A stretch of DNA of 64,000 nucleotides from Corylus avellana. Lineage: Eukaryota; Streptophyta; Magnoliopsida; Fagales; Betulaceae. A model generated the notes under the pieces. The model did not search any database. It was given only the letters and a program-made list of their open reading frames with translations, and was not told the DNA's origin. Shown in pieces: positions 9,581 through 22,300 of this stretch. The stretch covers positions 3,162,001 to 3,226,000 of the forward strand of contig NC_081548.1 in the NCBI RefSeq assembly GCF_901000735.1. Reading direction: 5' to 3'. A program made the translations under genes and the position numbers. Positions within the stretch are counted from its first letter, which is position 1, and each line of letters starts with the position of its first letter.

Positions 9581-10469
9581 AAGGGTGGTAGGTTAACCCT
9601 TTAGAGATGGCATCACTCAAAAGGGATTTCAACTTCCTAAATTTGATGCTAATGCCTCAAATTTGGTGTTAATACCTTAAATTTGGTGCTAATATTTCAA
9701 ATTTAAATTCCCCTTTAATATCTCTTTTCTTTAATTTTAAATTTGGTGCTAATATTTCAAATTTAAATTCCCCTTTAATATCTCTTTTCTTAAATATTTC
9801 AAATTTAAATTCTCCTTTAATATCTCTTTTCTTTAATATTTCAAATTTAAATTCCCCTTTAATATCTCTTTTCTTTTTTTTCTTTTTTTTTTTAAAAAAA
9901 AAGGGTAAATTGTCTGACACTTGAGGCAGCCGGAAATCTCTATTCATGGTAGTTTTTAAAGTGTACCTAAGCCAAATCCATGAAAAATAACATAAAATCC
10001 TGGGATAGATCTCTTTAATTGTCTTCTAACCGTCAATTGAAAAGCGCCACATAAAAGGAATAGGATCCTCTCCAATCTATTTTGAACTAAAGAATATCCA
10101 ATTAATAATTAAAGATCTTGAGGTCATAAATAGGATATATGTCCCATTAATAAAAATAAAATAAAATATTATATATTTAAAAAAAATTATAAAAATTAAG
10201 GGACAACTGGCTACTTTATTGGGGGTGACCGGACCACCCCAGTTGGGGTTGGGCCACCCCAAACCACCGGTCCCTTGGGGGTGGTCTGGCCACCCCAAGG
10301 GCCAATCGATTTTTTTTTTTTTTTTTTGCTATTTGTACGGGCCAACCACCCACGGTCTCTTGGGGTGGTTCAAATGCCCACCCCTGTTTCCACAGCCACT
10401 TAAAAGCAATGGGGTGGTCTCGGCCACCCCCCTATGGCCAAGATGGGGTGGCGTCACCCTTTATTTTTT
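9581..10469. repeat. Long repeat unit, copy 1
   Basis: First of three copies of a unit that begins GGGTGGTAGGTTAACCC. It continues through AAATTT-rich minisatellite units (about 9680-9880), a TCTATTTTGAACTAAAG block and a GGGGTGACC block. It ends in a run of GGGGTGG / CCACCCC words that can pair with each other (10219-10460). No transposase frame is present. It is probably a non-autonomous DNA or composite repeat. Confidence 0.75.
9680..9880. repeat. Minisatellite of about 40-60 bp units in copy 1
   Basis: Four units contain TTTCAAATTTAAATT, CCTTTAATATCTC and TTTTCTT. Copy 3 of the long repeat has three such units (about 11370-11500). On the minus strand they spell a repeated KKRDIKGEFKFEI peptide, a by-product of the repeat and not a gene. 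Confidence 0.8.
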
Positions 10470-11259
10470 TTGGCAAGCAGTAGTGCTAACCCTTTTGCAT
10501 CAAGATCACTCAAAAGAGATTTCCTCTTAAATTTGATGCTAATGCCTCAAATTTATGTTAATACCTTAAATTTGTGCGCTAATATTTCAAATTCTAATTT
10601 CATTATCTCTTTTCAATTTTAAATTTGGTGCTATTATTTCAAATTTAAATTCCCCTTTAATATCTCTTTTTTTCTTTTTTTTTTTCTTTTTTTTTTTTTT
10701 AAAAAGGTAAATTGTCTGACAGGCAAAATTCTAAATCTCTATTCATGGTAGTTTTTAGTGTACCAAGCCAAATCCATGAAAAATAACATAAAATCCTGGG
10801 ATAGATCTCTTTAATTGTCTTCTAACCGTCAATTGAAAGGTGCCACATAAAAGGAATAGGATCCTCTCCAATCTATTTTGAACTAAAGAATATCCAATTA
10901 ATAATTAAAGATCTTGAGGTCATAAATAGGATATATGTCCCATTAATAAAAATAAAATAAAATATTATATATTTAAAAAAAATTATAAAAATTAAGGGAC
11001 AACTGGCTACTTTATTGGGGGTGACCGGACCACCCCAGTTGGGGTTGGGCCACCCCAAACCACCGGTCCCTTGGGGGTGGTCTGGCCACCCCAAGGGCCA
11101 ATCGATTTTTTTTTTTTTTTCCCTGTTGTTTGGCTTAGTAAAGGGCCGACCCTATGACTTTGGGTATCCGCCACCCTAGCTCTGGCCGAGCCACCCCAAG
11201 CTAAAATGGGGTGGTCTCGGCCACCCCCCTACAAGACAGTATATACCCTTATTTTTTTT
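10470..11259. repeat. Long repeat unit, copy 2
   Basis: The first 250 bp are ragged compared with copies 1 and 3 and have many small indels. From about 10730 to 11110 the match to copy 1 is almost perfect, with a new tail after the T run at 11106. The mix of perfect and ragged parts suggests either gene conversion or poor assembly. Confidence 0.65.
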
Positions 11260-11946
11260 AAGGGTGGTAGGTTAACCCCTTTAGAGATGAAGTAATCACT
11301 CAAAAGAGATTTCAACTTTAAATTGACAAGCACTTCAAATTTCACAAGCATTACCTAAATTCTAGCAGCTAATATTTCAAATTTAAATTCCCCTTTAATA
11401 TCTCTTTTCTTAAATATTTCAAATTTAAATTCTCCTTTAATATCTCTTTTCTTTAATATTTCAAATTTAAATTCCCCTTTAATATCTCTTTTCTTTTTTT
11501 TCTTTTTTTTTTTAAAAAAAAAGGGTAAATTGTCTGACACTTGAGGCAGCCGGAAATCTCTATTCATGGTAGTTTTTAAAGTGTACCTAAGCCAAATCCA
11601 TGAAAAATAACATAAAATCCTGGGATAGATCTCTTTAATTGTCTTCTAACCGTCAATTGAAAGGCGCCACATAAAAGGAATAGGATCATCTCCAATCTAT
11701 TTTGAACTAAAGAATATCCAATTAATAATTAAAGATCTTGAGGTCATAAATAGGATATATGTCCCATTAATAAAAATAAAATAAAATATTATATATTTAA
11801 AAAAAATTATAAAAATTAAGGGACAACTGGCTACTTTATTGGGGGTGACCGGACCACCCCAGTTGGGGTTGGGCCACCCCAAACCACCGGTCCCTTGGGG
11901 GTGGTCTGGCCACCCCAAGGGCCAATCGATTTTTTTTTTTTTTTTT
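11260..11946. repeat. Long repeat unit, copy 3, ends at a gap
   Basis: From about 11370 it matches copy 1 nearly base for base through the GGGGTGACC block and the T run, then runs into 100 N. The minisatellite has one unit fewer than copy 1, and the first 100 bp are ragged. Confidence 0.7.
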
Positions 11947-12046
11947 NNNNNNNNNNNNNNNNNNNNNNNNNNNNNNNNNNNNNNNNNNNNNNNNNNNNNN
12001 NNNNNNNNNNNNNNNNNNNNNNNNNNNNNNNNNNNNNNNNNNNNNN
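11947..12046. other. Assembly gap (100 N)
   Basis: Exactly 100 N, a scaffold placeholder. It directly abuts a poly-T run at the end of a repeat copy, so the true length and repeat number here are unknown. Confidence 0.98.
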
Positions 12047-13352
12047 AAAACCACAAAAACTTACTCACATCAGATTCCTTATATTTAATCAACTATCAAG
12101 GGTTGCTATAGTATTTCCCAATGTGTAAGAAACCAAAAGTAGTTCCATATACATTATTTTAATATAAACATTTCTCGTTTTCAAAATATATATATAAACA
12201 TTTCTCTTTTCTCTCATCTTTCATATTTTTGTCTTTAATTGGGGATTGTGTTAGAATTTTGTGAAAAAAAATAGAAAAAAAAAAAATGAAGGTTGGTAGG
12301 AAAATTGTATTTTGTAAACAAATAATATTTTAATGGTAATGGAAGGTATTATGAAATATATTTTCATAGAGAAGCAAAAAATAGTTTTGTGCCCTAAACT
12401 TTAGGAAAACTGCTGAGAGTACTCTAACAAATAACGATTTAGATAATACTTTTGGATCTCTGATTACATTGGCCTTTGGGCCTTTTATACAAGAACTGCA
12501 AAACAAACTCTAACCTTTTGTAACCAACCGAATTAACTTGTCTATTACAAATGGGCTTCAGCCCAACTACTAATAACCCACTTGATTATCTAGGCCCTTA
12601 TTCTACTTGGACTACCTATCCACTATTGTTAGTCCCATTACAGTCAAATTTTGCCTTGTGTCCAATTTTACACATAAGACCAAGAACATAATCCCATGTA
12701 TGTTCCAAAACAAATTTTAGAAATTTCATATATGTTCCCCAAAAAATAAAAAAATAAAAAAGCCAAAGAAGGGTGGCTGGAGATCCACCATGCAGAGTTG
12801 AATGCATATTTTCAATAATAAGTAGATGACAGTCCAAATTTGTACTTGGCAATATTGATATCTTAAGAAGCAATCTGAATCCAGCAAAAGAGAAAAACGC
12901 AACTGAACATTTATTTCTGCTAAGTGCATCTCCTACTATCACCTTTACAATGGGGTCATAACATTACATTTACAATGAACCAAGAATATGTTGTCATCCA
13001 TTAAAAATGGATAATACCAATGTGTCACCTTTACAATGGAGTCCTATAATATATTATGCAACAGCAACAAAATGAACTTCTTTGCTATTTATGTATAAAA
13101 TTTGAACGCTGGAAAGATTGTCTTCTCGGACATCCAAATGCCAAAAATTTCTTTGACTGAACAGCCTATATTGTACTCATCCAAAAAAAGAAGGTCCTAT
13201 TGAGAATACACATTATCCTGCAGTGGCACATGCATCTTAGCAGTGTAAAAGATTGAGAGGCCCTGCATGCACCAACAGATCTGCAGATGTAATTGAATAG
13301 AGCTTCAAAAAATTAAGGAATCTTATCCAATTATTTCAGCAGTTGAGTTCTC
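12047..13352. other. 3' flank of PAP26 with a possible LTR remnant
   Basis: On the minus strand 12400-12640 carries a TATA-like TGTATAAAAGG, then a CCAATGTAATCAGAGAT stretch and a TGTTAGAGTACTCTCAG end. This resembles a decayed Copia-type LTR, but no partner LTR or target duplication was found. The rest is AT-rich 3' flank of the phosphatase gene. Confidence 0.35.
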
Positions 13353-16300
13353 CTACAGCTTACAATGACTCTTCCTTAATCTTCTCCTCTTCAGATTGCT
13401 TGCCCTGCATAATAGCGAATTTTACTTGCTACATTTCAAATTCATGAAATTAACTACTAAAGGCCAGTGCCATTAACAGTGTTAATTTCACATGTACTAT
13501 CTGCCTTGGAGAGGTTCCCCGACATCAAAAAAAATTTCACATGTACTATATACAGATACTATTAGAATATAGGAAGATTTAAGTGGCTCTAGGTTTCTTG
13601 AGCATTTATATGTACCACATACAGATATTAGATTTAAACCTTCATAGTTCAACAAATTTTATTATCAAGTCAGACAGGCTAGTAGAGACTGAACATTCAC
13701 TTTCAAAAGTAAATCATGAAAGAGAGTTTTACAGAGATCGTACTTACCAGTACTGATTGTAAAATACTACAGAATCAGTCTGTGCTTTCTTCCCGTCATC
13801 ATTTCGGTTCCAATGGTAGAACGCATGGGTTCTGTTCCTGATCTCCAATGTAGAATGACCATAACTGGCTTCACGGAATGCAGAATAATCTGGTTGCGGG
13901 TCCCAAAACCTACAAAAGAAATACATATTCCATGATAAACAAAAATGTCCATGGAAGGGGATTCTAAATGCAGCAAAGAAATTATTGGAGACCTCAATAC
14001 CTTCAACAAGTTAATCCACTTCATAATAGATTGAAGAAAAATTGAACAATTTCAAATTGCAGAATTGCTTTACCTTCCAGCAAGACCTTCTTGATTTCCT
14101 CCATCTCCAACGGTTAAGTAGACAGGGGCTGAACTGTCAGGTACAGGATAACGGTCACCGCTTGACACATTGTAATGTATATTCGAGATGCGATACTACA
14201 GAGCAAAAACATTTATGTTTTTGAGCTAAAGCTTTAGTTGACGTTTTAAGGTGCATAGCATGAATGAATGGCATATAAACACTATTCTTAGCAGAAGAAA
14301 CCTTGAATGTAAATGATGCTCTACGATTACATGTAAGTCCTATCATGGGATATATAACAATATGGCTCTGGGAAAACTGTCAAGGCATTGATGAATGAAA
14401 TTGGCAGAAGTAATTCCATTAGGGGGACACAGTTGTGAAATTGTCAAAGCAATTTGAATAGGGAATGAGTAACAATGTGGAACCAACTTCACTACCTGCC
14501 TAATGCACTTCGGTATCATTGTGATGTGCGATGAACAATTAGTTAAGAAGATTAATAAGTCAATTGCTACAATTTTTGTGAGAATTAGATTCTAGGACAT
14601 GACTGACAGGATTGTGTGGAATATGTGGGAGAAAAAAGGATGAACAAAAAAAAGCACATGATCAAACTTTATGAACGAAGATAATGGAAAATGAATTGGT
14701 GTTTACATTCATTAGCACAATTGATTTTAAACACACTAATAAGGTATGCCTGCCTACCTATTTGTTTCTTTTCTTTAAAGTTCCATCTTTCATTGCTTTA
14801 ATCAGGAGAATGTCCAAAGAAATTCGTTACAATCTGGGAAGGGAGAAGAATTTAAATACAATTTCATAAAATCAAAAAGAATAATGCACAATGAGACCCT
14901 GGGCAGATTCATAATCCACGTGGCTGTGGCCCATAAGGATCCACTTAAAGAATTGAACTTAAATATTGAGACTAACATAATGTGGTGGAGGGGAATCAGT
15001 GAAAGTTTTGGATACTGTAGTGTAATGAGATTTCCTATTTGTTGGACAAACATACATACATACATATCTGAAAGAGACATGATACAGAACCAGAAGGACA
15101 TAAAAAGGAAATAATGTCTTAGCTTAGATATACAGTACTCATACTCCTTTTAATCTAATTCTTTACCCATAGAAAAAGGACATTAAAAGGAAAGAAATTC
15201 CTTACTGATCTTTCATAGGCATGGACATGGCCAGCAAATATGAAATCGACTTTGGAACAGACAAACCAGCTCTCAAAGACAGCTCGCATACTTTCACCCT
15301 CCATATAGTGGCCTTGGTTACTACTGTAGATGGGCACATGCATGAGAACAATAAGCCACGGCGTCTTCAGTCTGTCCACCCTTTTTAGTTCTTCGTTCAG
15401 CCACCTCCATTGAAGTGTATATTTCACTGATTAAAAAAATTATGAAACTTTTTGAGGTTAAAAATACATAATATAAATAGTATAGAAAGACAATGTCAAA
15501 TTGTCAATAATCTACTTCCACATGAAAACTGAAACTTTTCAGTGGATCCGGGTCATTCAGATATAGGAGGAGAAACATGTGTATAAAAAAATTCAAAAAT
15601 TTGGATTAACAAAAGCACCATGGCACCTATAACCACCATACTTCACCCATCAAGTAGACATGGAAACTATTCACTAACAAAAACTAGAATTTTATATATG
15701 TAAGCGCATTAGAAACTTTCACCGAGGCATTCTTGACCATCATAACCTTATCTGATGATAAAACGAGTAATAACAAACTGGTTATCAGAATGCATCAACA
15801 TGAAAACAGAGAAGGATAAGACAAATTACCAAATGGAGAATAGCTGGATAGGACTATAATATGTGCAGATGCTCGTCGAACAGCATACCAGAGAGGACTA
15901 GTGCTATTGGATGCAATATGGGGTGTCATGAATCTATGTAGATATGACTTAAATGGAAGAACTTCTCCCTGAAAAATATGTGATCATGTGTAACAAATCA
16001 TGATATTAGAAGTAGATACATCATAGTCTGACAATAATTATCAAAATAAAAAGTTATTCAGTATAATAGAAACTTTGGAGAACACTAAAGAAAGCTTGTA
16101 CACAGCATCTAAAGAAAGCTTCTTCCAACCTCTTTTCTCTCTCTGGTAAGTACTTCCAACCTCAGTTTCTTCAATTATAGGGAAACAATTCAACTATATG
16201 CATTCACCAAACTAAAAAGCAACGCAAGACTTTATTAAGAAAGTTAAAAAGAAAAGGAATAAAGGGTGACTTGAAACAAAGAAAAGAAAGAGACCCTTGC

Positions 16301-19300
16301 CCACACCCTGAGGAAGAGAGGGTGTTTAACTAAATTTACCATTTCATATCAGTTTAGATTTTTTAGATAACTTATGATTTAACATGGAATCAGAGCAGAA
16401 ATCTTAAGTTTGAATCATGTCTTCCTAATTCATCTCCCATTTTAGTAAAATATTCTACGTGTTGGACCTCACTTATTAAGGAGGAGTTAAAATATTATTA
16501 AATGATTATATTCACAATTTCCTATCAACTTAAGTTTTTGGGATAACTAGATATCAATTAAGGAACCACATAGTTTCTCAAACCAAACATCCAATAGGGA
16601 ACAAAAAAAGTCTAGAAATCCTTAAAGAGGCAAGTTACTAGCAATAAACACAATTGCATGTAGAATCCATTTAAGATATGCAACATAAGGGCCAAAAATC
16701 TGTGAACATTTGAACAATCACCATCACCTAGAAGGCAACTCTGGTACTTCAGAATTGGTCATGCCCAAGACTCTTGGCAATCTAATTGAACAAGTAATCT
16801 ACTTTATGAACCGTGACTAATTGCATACTGCATGATGCTCTTGAAATATCAATAAAGCTATCTATAGCTCAATATGACACTTTACTCATTCATCTATGTA
16901 ATATAAAATAAGGAATATATTTACACATACATACATGCGTATGTATATGCATACATGTGTATATTACATATATAAATACAAACAAATATGTAGTACTTCA
17001 TACACCATCGATGTGCTCATGCTTACTTCCACAGAGGAACAGAAATAATCAATAAGTTCAAATGGATGAAGATAAGAAAATATGGAAGATTTACAAGGTA
17101 AGATTTGTTACAGTACCATCCTTGGCATGTACTCTATTTCATGATTCCCAGCTGACCAAATCCATGGCTGATATGCAGAACTTCGCTCAATGAAGCGACC
17201 CCATGAATCCCATCGAATACCAACATTGTTGTTGTATTCATATCGATTAGCATAAGAGAGATCACCAACGTATAAGACAGTTTGTCCTCCACTCTGCATG
17301 TAATGCTCAAGAGTGGAAAGGGAATTATATGTTTGTCCCAGATCACCTAAAATGTCAAAAAAATTAATAAAATAATAATAATAATAATAATAATTTAAGA
17401 GAGAGAGAGAGAGAGAAAGAGAATGAGAAAAATCTTAAAACACATCCTATAAAAAATTGTTCTTCCAACCACTGTATTTTGACATGCATTCCATATATTC
17501 CTATGTGAATGATATATAGTTTGTTCTTTTTTTGGTACTTGGGTCGCGCCCCTTTGGGTTTTAATGAAATTCGATTACTTATCAAAAAATAAAGTTTGTT
17601 CTATTTTTGCCTTCAAAGGCAATACAAACTGTAAATCAATATTCACAAAGCTCAACATCTCATTTAGGGTTGTAAATGAACCTAGCTGTTCATATATAGC
17701 TTGAACTCGGTTTATATATACTCGACTCAAATTTAGTTCATCTAATAAATGAACCAAGTTTGAACAATATTTTTAACTTTTTTACTACACCAGCTAAGCT
17801 TGGCTCAACTTAATTTGGGCTCGTAAACTACTCATATAGGAATTCTAAACTAATTTATAGCTCGTTAAAATATCAGAGAAATATATATATCATCTTATGT
17901 GACATGTATGTTTACATGCTTTTTTAAAAAAAAAACTGTTACTCTTATTTTTCATCTAGAATATTAAATAAAACATTGAAGAACTACATACAGGCCAAGT
18001 ATTGTAGATTTTTTATTTAGCCTTTTTTTTCTAAGCGTACATTATTCTATTTAGTTTCTCTTATTGACATACTCTCTTTGTTTATTCCAAGTCTTTTAGC
18101 TTTTTAATATTCATTTAGCTCAATAAAAATAATTACAAATACCAATCCAACTCTTCTTCTTTTTTCACCACCTTGGGTCTAATTTCTTTTGTCAGTGATG
18201 CCAAAGATGCACTATTTGGAACAACAAAAAATACGTATGATTAGGAAGAAAAAAAACAGCCAGTTTGGTTGAAATATATCCAATGTTCTTCTTTGAAATT
18301 TCTTTCTATTTTCTGGTCAAGTTTATTACCATGAGTTCCAAAAATAAAATAAATACCCTCTTTAATCCTTCAAACTCAGCTAATTTTAGCTGAGCCAAGT
18401 TTGAACAACCTTCTACAGCTCCACTCAAGCTCGAGCCGAGTTTGAACCTACATATATTTCTGTTGGGCCGAGTTTGAACATCAATTGTTGGCTTGATTAC
18501 CACTCTACATAATGTAAAGCAAACTAGTATTGTTCTTTGAAGAGGTTATAGAAAAACAATATCTTACCAATAATTCCAAAAGTATAGGAAGCATCTGGAT
18601 CAATATCTGGAGGTGTTTGAAACCAAAATTCACGAGAGGAGTCACCTACTCCAAGCTTGTAGTAGTACTTTTTGTTGTACTAACAGACAAGATATTGGAA
18701 AGTGTTAACATAATAATACTATACACGTATAAAATAAACAGATTGTATACAACAATAATAATTATACTAATAAGTTCTCAACACCTACAATTTGCCTGTT
18801 GAAAAAAAAAACCATAGTTTTTTTACCTGAGACCTTCAGTCAACTGACAATTGGAAAGTAGCAAAATAGATTTAATATATGCTACAAAAATGGCCAAAAA
18901 GCTTTTTTTTTCACCAGACATGGAAAATTGAATAGCACTTAGACAAAAGCAATAAAGGACCAGAAAAACCCATAGGTTAAAAGAAACATGTGAATTCAAA
19001 GAGTTGTTGTGAAAAGATGATGAAGAACTTTTCATGTTTAAAGTATGTGTGTGGATGTGTATGCTTGTATGCACATAGAAATGATAGAAGTGTGAAATGT
19101 AATATAAGATAGACTAATCTTCATCACAAGCATAAGCACAATACAAATATTTCCCAATAATGAAATATTTTCATAACTTCTGAGATTTTCATAAAAGATT
19201 ATTACAAATTAAAAACTTTAACAACTAAATGGATTTAAATACCAATATTTATCATACTTTGCCCAACATTTGTCTGTTTCCGTATACGCCTTCTTGCATG

Positions 19301-22300
19301 GGCATCAATCATTAGTTACCTTTGCATACACAAGTGTGGATGTGCATAATTGTAGACATCATTGAAGAGATTGATTACAAGAACATGACATAGAATGAAG
19401 TATACCTAGTTTTATTTTATTTTTTCGTTATAAGTAATTGAAATATCATTAAAAAGCGCAAAAGGCAAAACTCAGGTAATCAATGACAGCCAAAGAAAAT
19501 AAAAAAGGCATATGAAGCTATATATGTTAAAACATAATTTCAACGAAAAGACTACTAGGAGTCTAGGACACATATCATTTGAGTGATATGAAACCAACCC
19601 AAAGTTCTTTTATTTCAATTATCAAAAAACTGAAGCATACTTAGTGTAATACCCCGAAATTTATACCTAGAATAAAGGTGATCTTAATATCAAGGATAAG
19701 GAGGATTTGCAATTTTATTAAGATTTATATGGAGTTAGGTAAATAGACTTCATGTTAAAGATGAAGGAAAATTGCTAGTTATAATTTTAGTGGGTTATTG
19801 AAAGAAAAGTCACATTGTTTTAGACGCCGAAAATTCTATGAGTGACCTTAAATAAAACTGTTTTAAGACCTTATAGAATGATGAGAAAGGAAGATTTTAA
19901 AAGTGGTTTCATGATTTTTGGACGCTTGTAGAAGGAGTTATGATTTTTAGAAAATGCAAGTGTCAAAACAGGAATTTCAGTCAAATAGAGGCACAGGATT
20001 TCGAGGAACTTTTGAGGTACCAAAAAGTTGTGGGTCTTTGAATGAGGAAAATTTCAAGCCAAATTTCATGTCATTTGGAGTTAAATTGAAAAAGTTATGA
20101 TTTTTCTAAGTTTAATAGGTCAAGCTGTCGAGTAGTTAAAGTACCTGTGATTTGGGAATTAATTGGATGGGTTGATGAACCTAGTAGACCACGATTTTTA
20201 GGTATGTGGTAGTCAAAAGGATTATATTTATTGAGGATTAATTTTATATATATATAAGAGGATCCATTAAAGTAGGATTTCTTTTTAACCAATTAGAGGC
20301 CTTCTAGAAATCTAAGAGATACTTAATTGTTTACTTAAATTCCCTAATCACCTTAGCCCCCAAGAAATGAACCCAAACCAACGTGTCTTTGTTCATCCCT
20401 TTCCTTGACACTTGTATTTCATGCCAGCCCAATCAGCTATTTTGAAGCCACCTACTCTACACGTGTCCTTCAGCATGGTTTCACAATTTCTCTCGACACT
20501 TGTCTTGTGGTGATGAGTGCATGTGGCAAACATTTAAGGTGTCACCCCCACATAAGGTAGGTATTTAAGGAGAGCTTTTCTCCTCAAATGCTCACAGCTC
20601 AAGTGAGCGTGAGATGAGGGAGAGAACCGGAAGAAAGAGAGAGGAGAAAAGAAAAGAGAGAAGAAAGAAAAGAAGAGAAAGAAAGAAAGAGGAGGAAGGA
20701 AAAAATGTATATATATGAGAACTCTCTAAGGTAATATTTTCATATCTTTTATGGTATTTTTAGTATGAAGTTAAATTCTTAGAATTTAATTAGGGCTTTT
20801 AGTGTATGAACACTTGAATTGCTATTTGGAGGGGCCAATTATTTTTTAGAGTGTTAATTGACCATAAATTATTATGGGATCCATAGAAGTTGGTGCTTAT
20901 TGGGTTTAGGTGCTAATATGTCATATAATTACAATAATTGTTGTAAATGTTTCTAAGCTTTTGATATTGGGAGTAAGTTGCCAACTTAAATGGTTAGGAA
21001 GAGAACGATATTATGGCTAGATAGACTTCTTAAGCTGTTAATTGTAGTCGGATGATTTTAAAGTAATAAGAATATTATAACCTTGGTGTTTTAGTGTAAA
21101 GCAATTGGGGTTAGATTAAAGCCTTAGTGGAGTTGATTATTAGAATTCTATGTGAGGCATATAAATCAGGCATGGTAGGGTTGATGTCACTATAATGTTT
21201 TTGGCTAAGGATATACGATGGTGGGATAGAGATTAAAGTTAAGATCCTTAACAACTAAAGTGATGCATGATTGAGACTTGAAAATGAACTGATGACTAAG
21301 GTACTTTTTACCTCCGTTGTAGGAATTGTGAGTTGGATGCGGATTCAAGATAAGGGCATGCAATGCCAGGTAAGGGGTCACAACACCAAAAACCCCAACA
21401 GATTTTATTATAAGTCTTTTAGAAAAATGTTGAGGATTTTATAAAGAATCCACTTACGTGATTTTTAATTGCACTTCCTTCCATATTTTAATGACAAGTT
21501 TTATTTATTCATGTCATTGTTTAAAAATTTTACGTGATACAATTATCCTATTTCATGATTTATGCATGACTGCAATTATGAATGAAAAAAGCTCTCAAAG
21601 TTCATGGCACAGATGAGTTTATAGATCATATGAAATGTTATGTGCATTCATGGCACAGTATACAGTTACAGATGAGTTTACAGATCATATGAAATGTTAT
21701 ATGTGCATTCATGGTTATAAATGTTTAACCGGAAACACGATTATAGTGACGATCGGTACCGCATAGGGTAGCATGGCAAGCACACCGAAAGACGGTTACG
21801 ATAAGGTGTGTGCTACCGGTCAGGTGGCCTTCACCTAGGGAAGTTCCCAACCTGGTAGCTCTCCCCTGTGACGACAGGATGAGCATATAGGTCCTTCGGG
21901 ATAAGCCAACGTGCGCCACTCATTGTAAATTTGTGGTGTCAGGTCAAAAGGGTAAAACAGTAGTTTGGAAAGAAAAGTAAAAGGAAGTACTAGCACATCT
22001 CATACTTACTTGCTATTCTTATATTAATTGTCAATTATTTTATTATTTGTGCATAACCGAGATTATGGCATAAAATCTGCATAGCATGTTTTATAGCACT
22101 TGGTGTTGTGGCTACTTACTGAGTTGTCGAACTCACCCCTTCTCCTTATACATCTTTTCAGATTGCTCTATATATCGTAGTACTGAAGACATGGGTACCG
22201 GTGGGCCTCTTAGTTGTTAAAGATCCTATCGCTACTTTATAGACTAGCAGGAGCAGCAGTAGAAGTGTCTGCGACTCCATTCTATAGACTAGACGGCTTT

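Noticed and set aside
9669..9947. Minus-strand frame with a repeated KKRDIKGEFKFEI peptide
   Set aside because: It arises from the AT-rich minisatellite and changes unit number between repeat copies. There is no conserved start and no family match.
13744..13926. PAP26 ending at NQYW with a stop in exon 8
   Set aside because: The stop is part of a perfect GTAAGT donor, and the next exon (13353-13404) restores the tail typical of PAP26 in correct phase. I kept the spliced form as the main model and listed retention as a finding.
21725..21919. Minus-strand frame inside the solo LTR
   Set aside because: Short, within non-coding LTR sequence, no motif.
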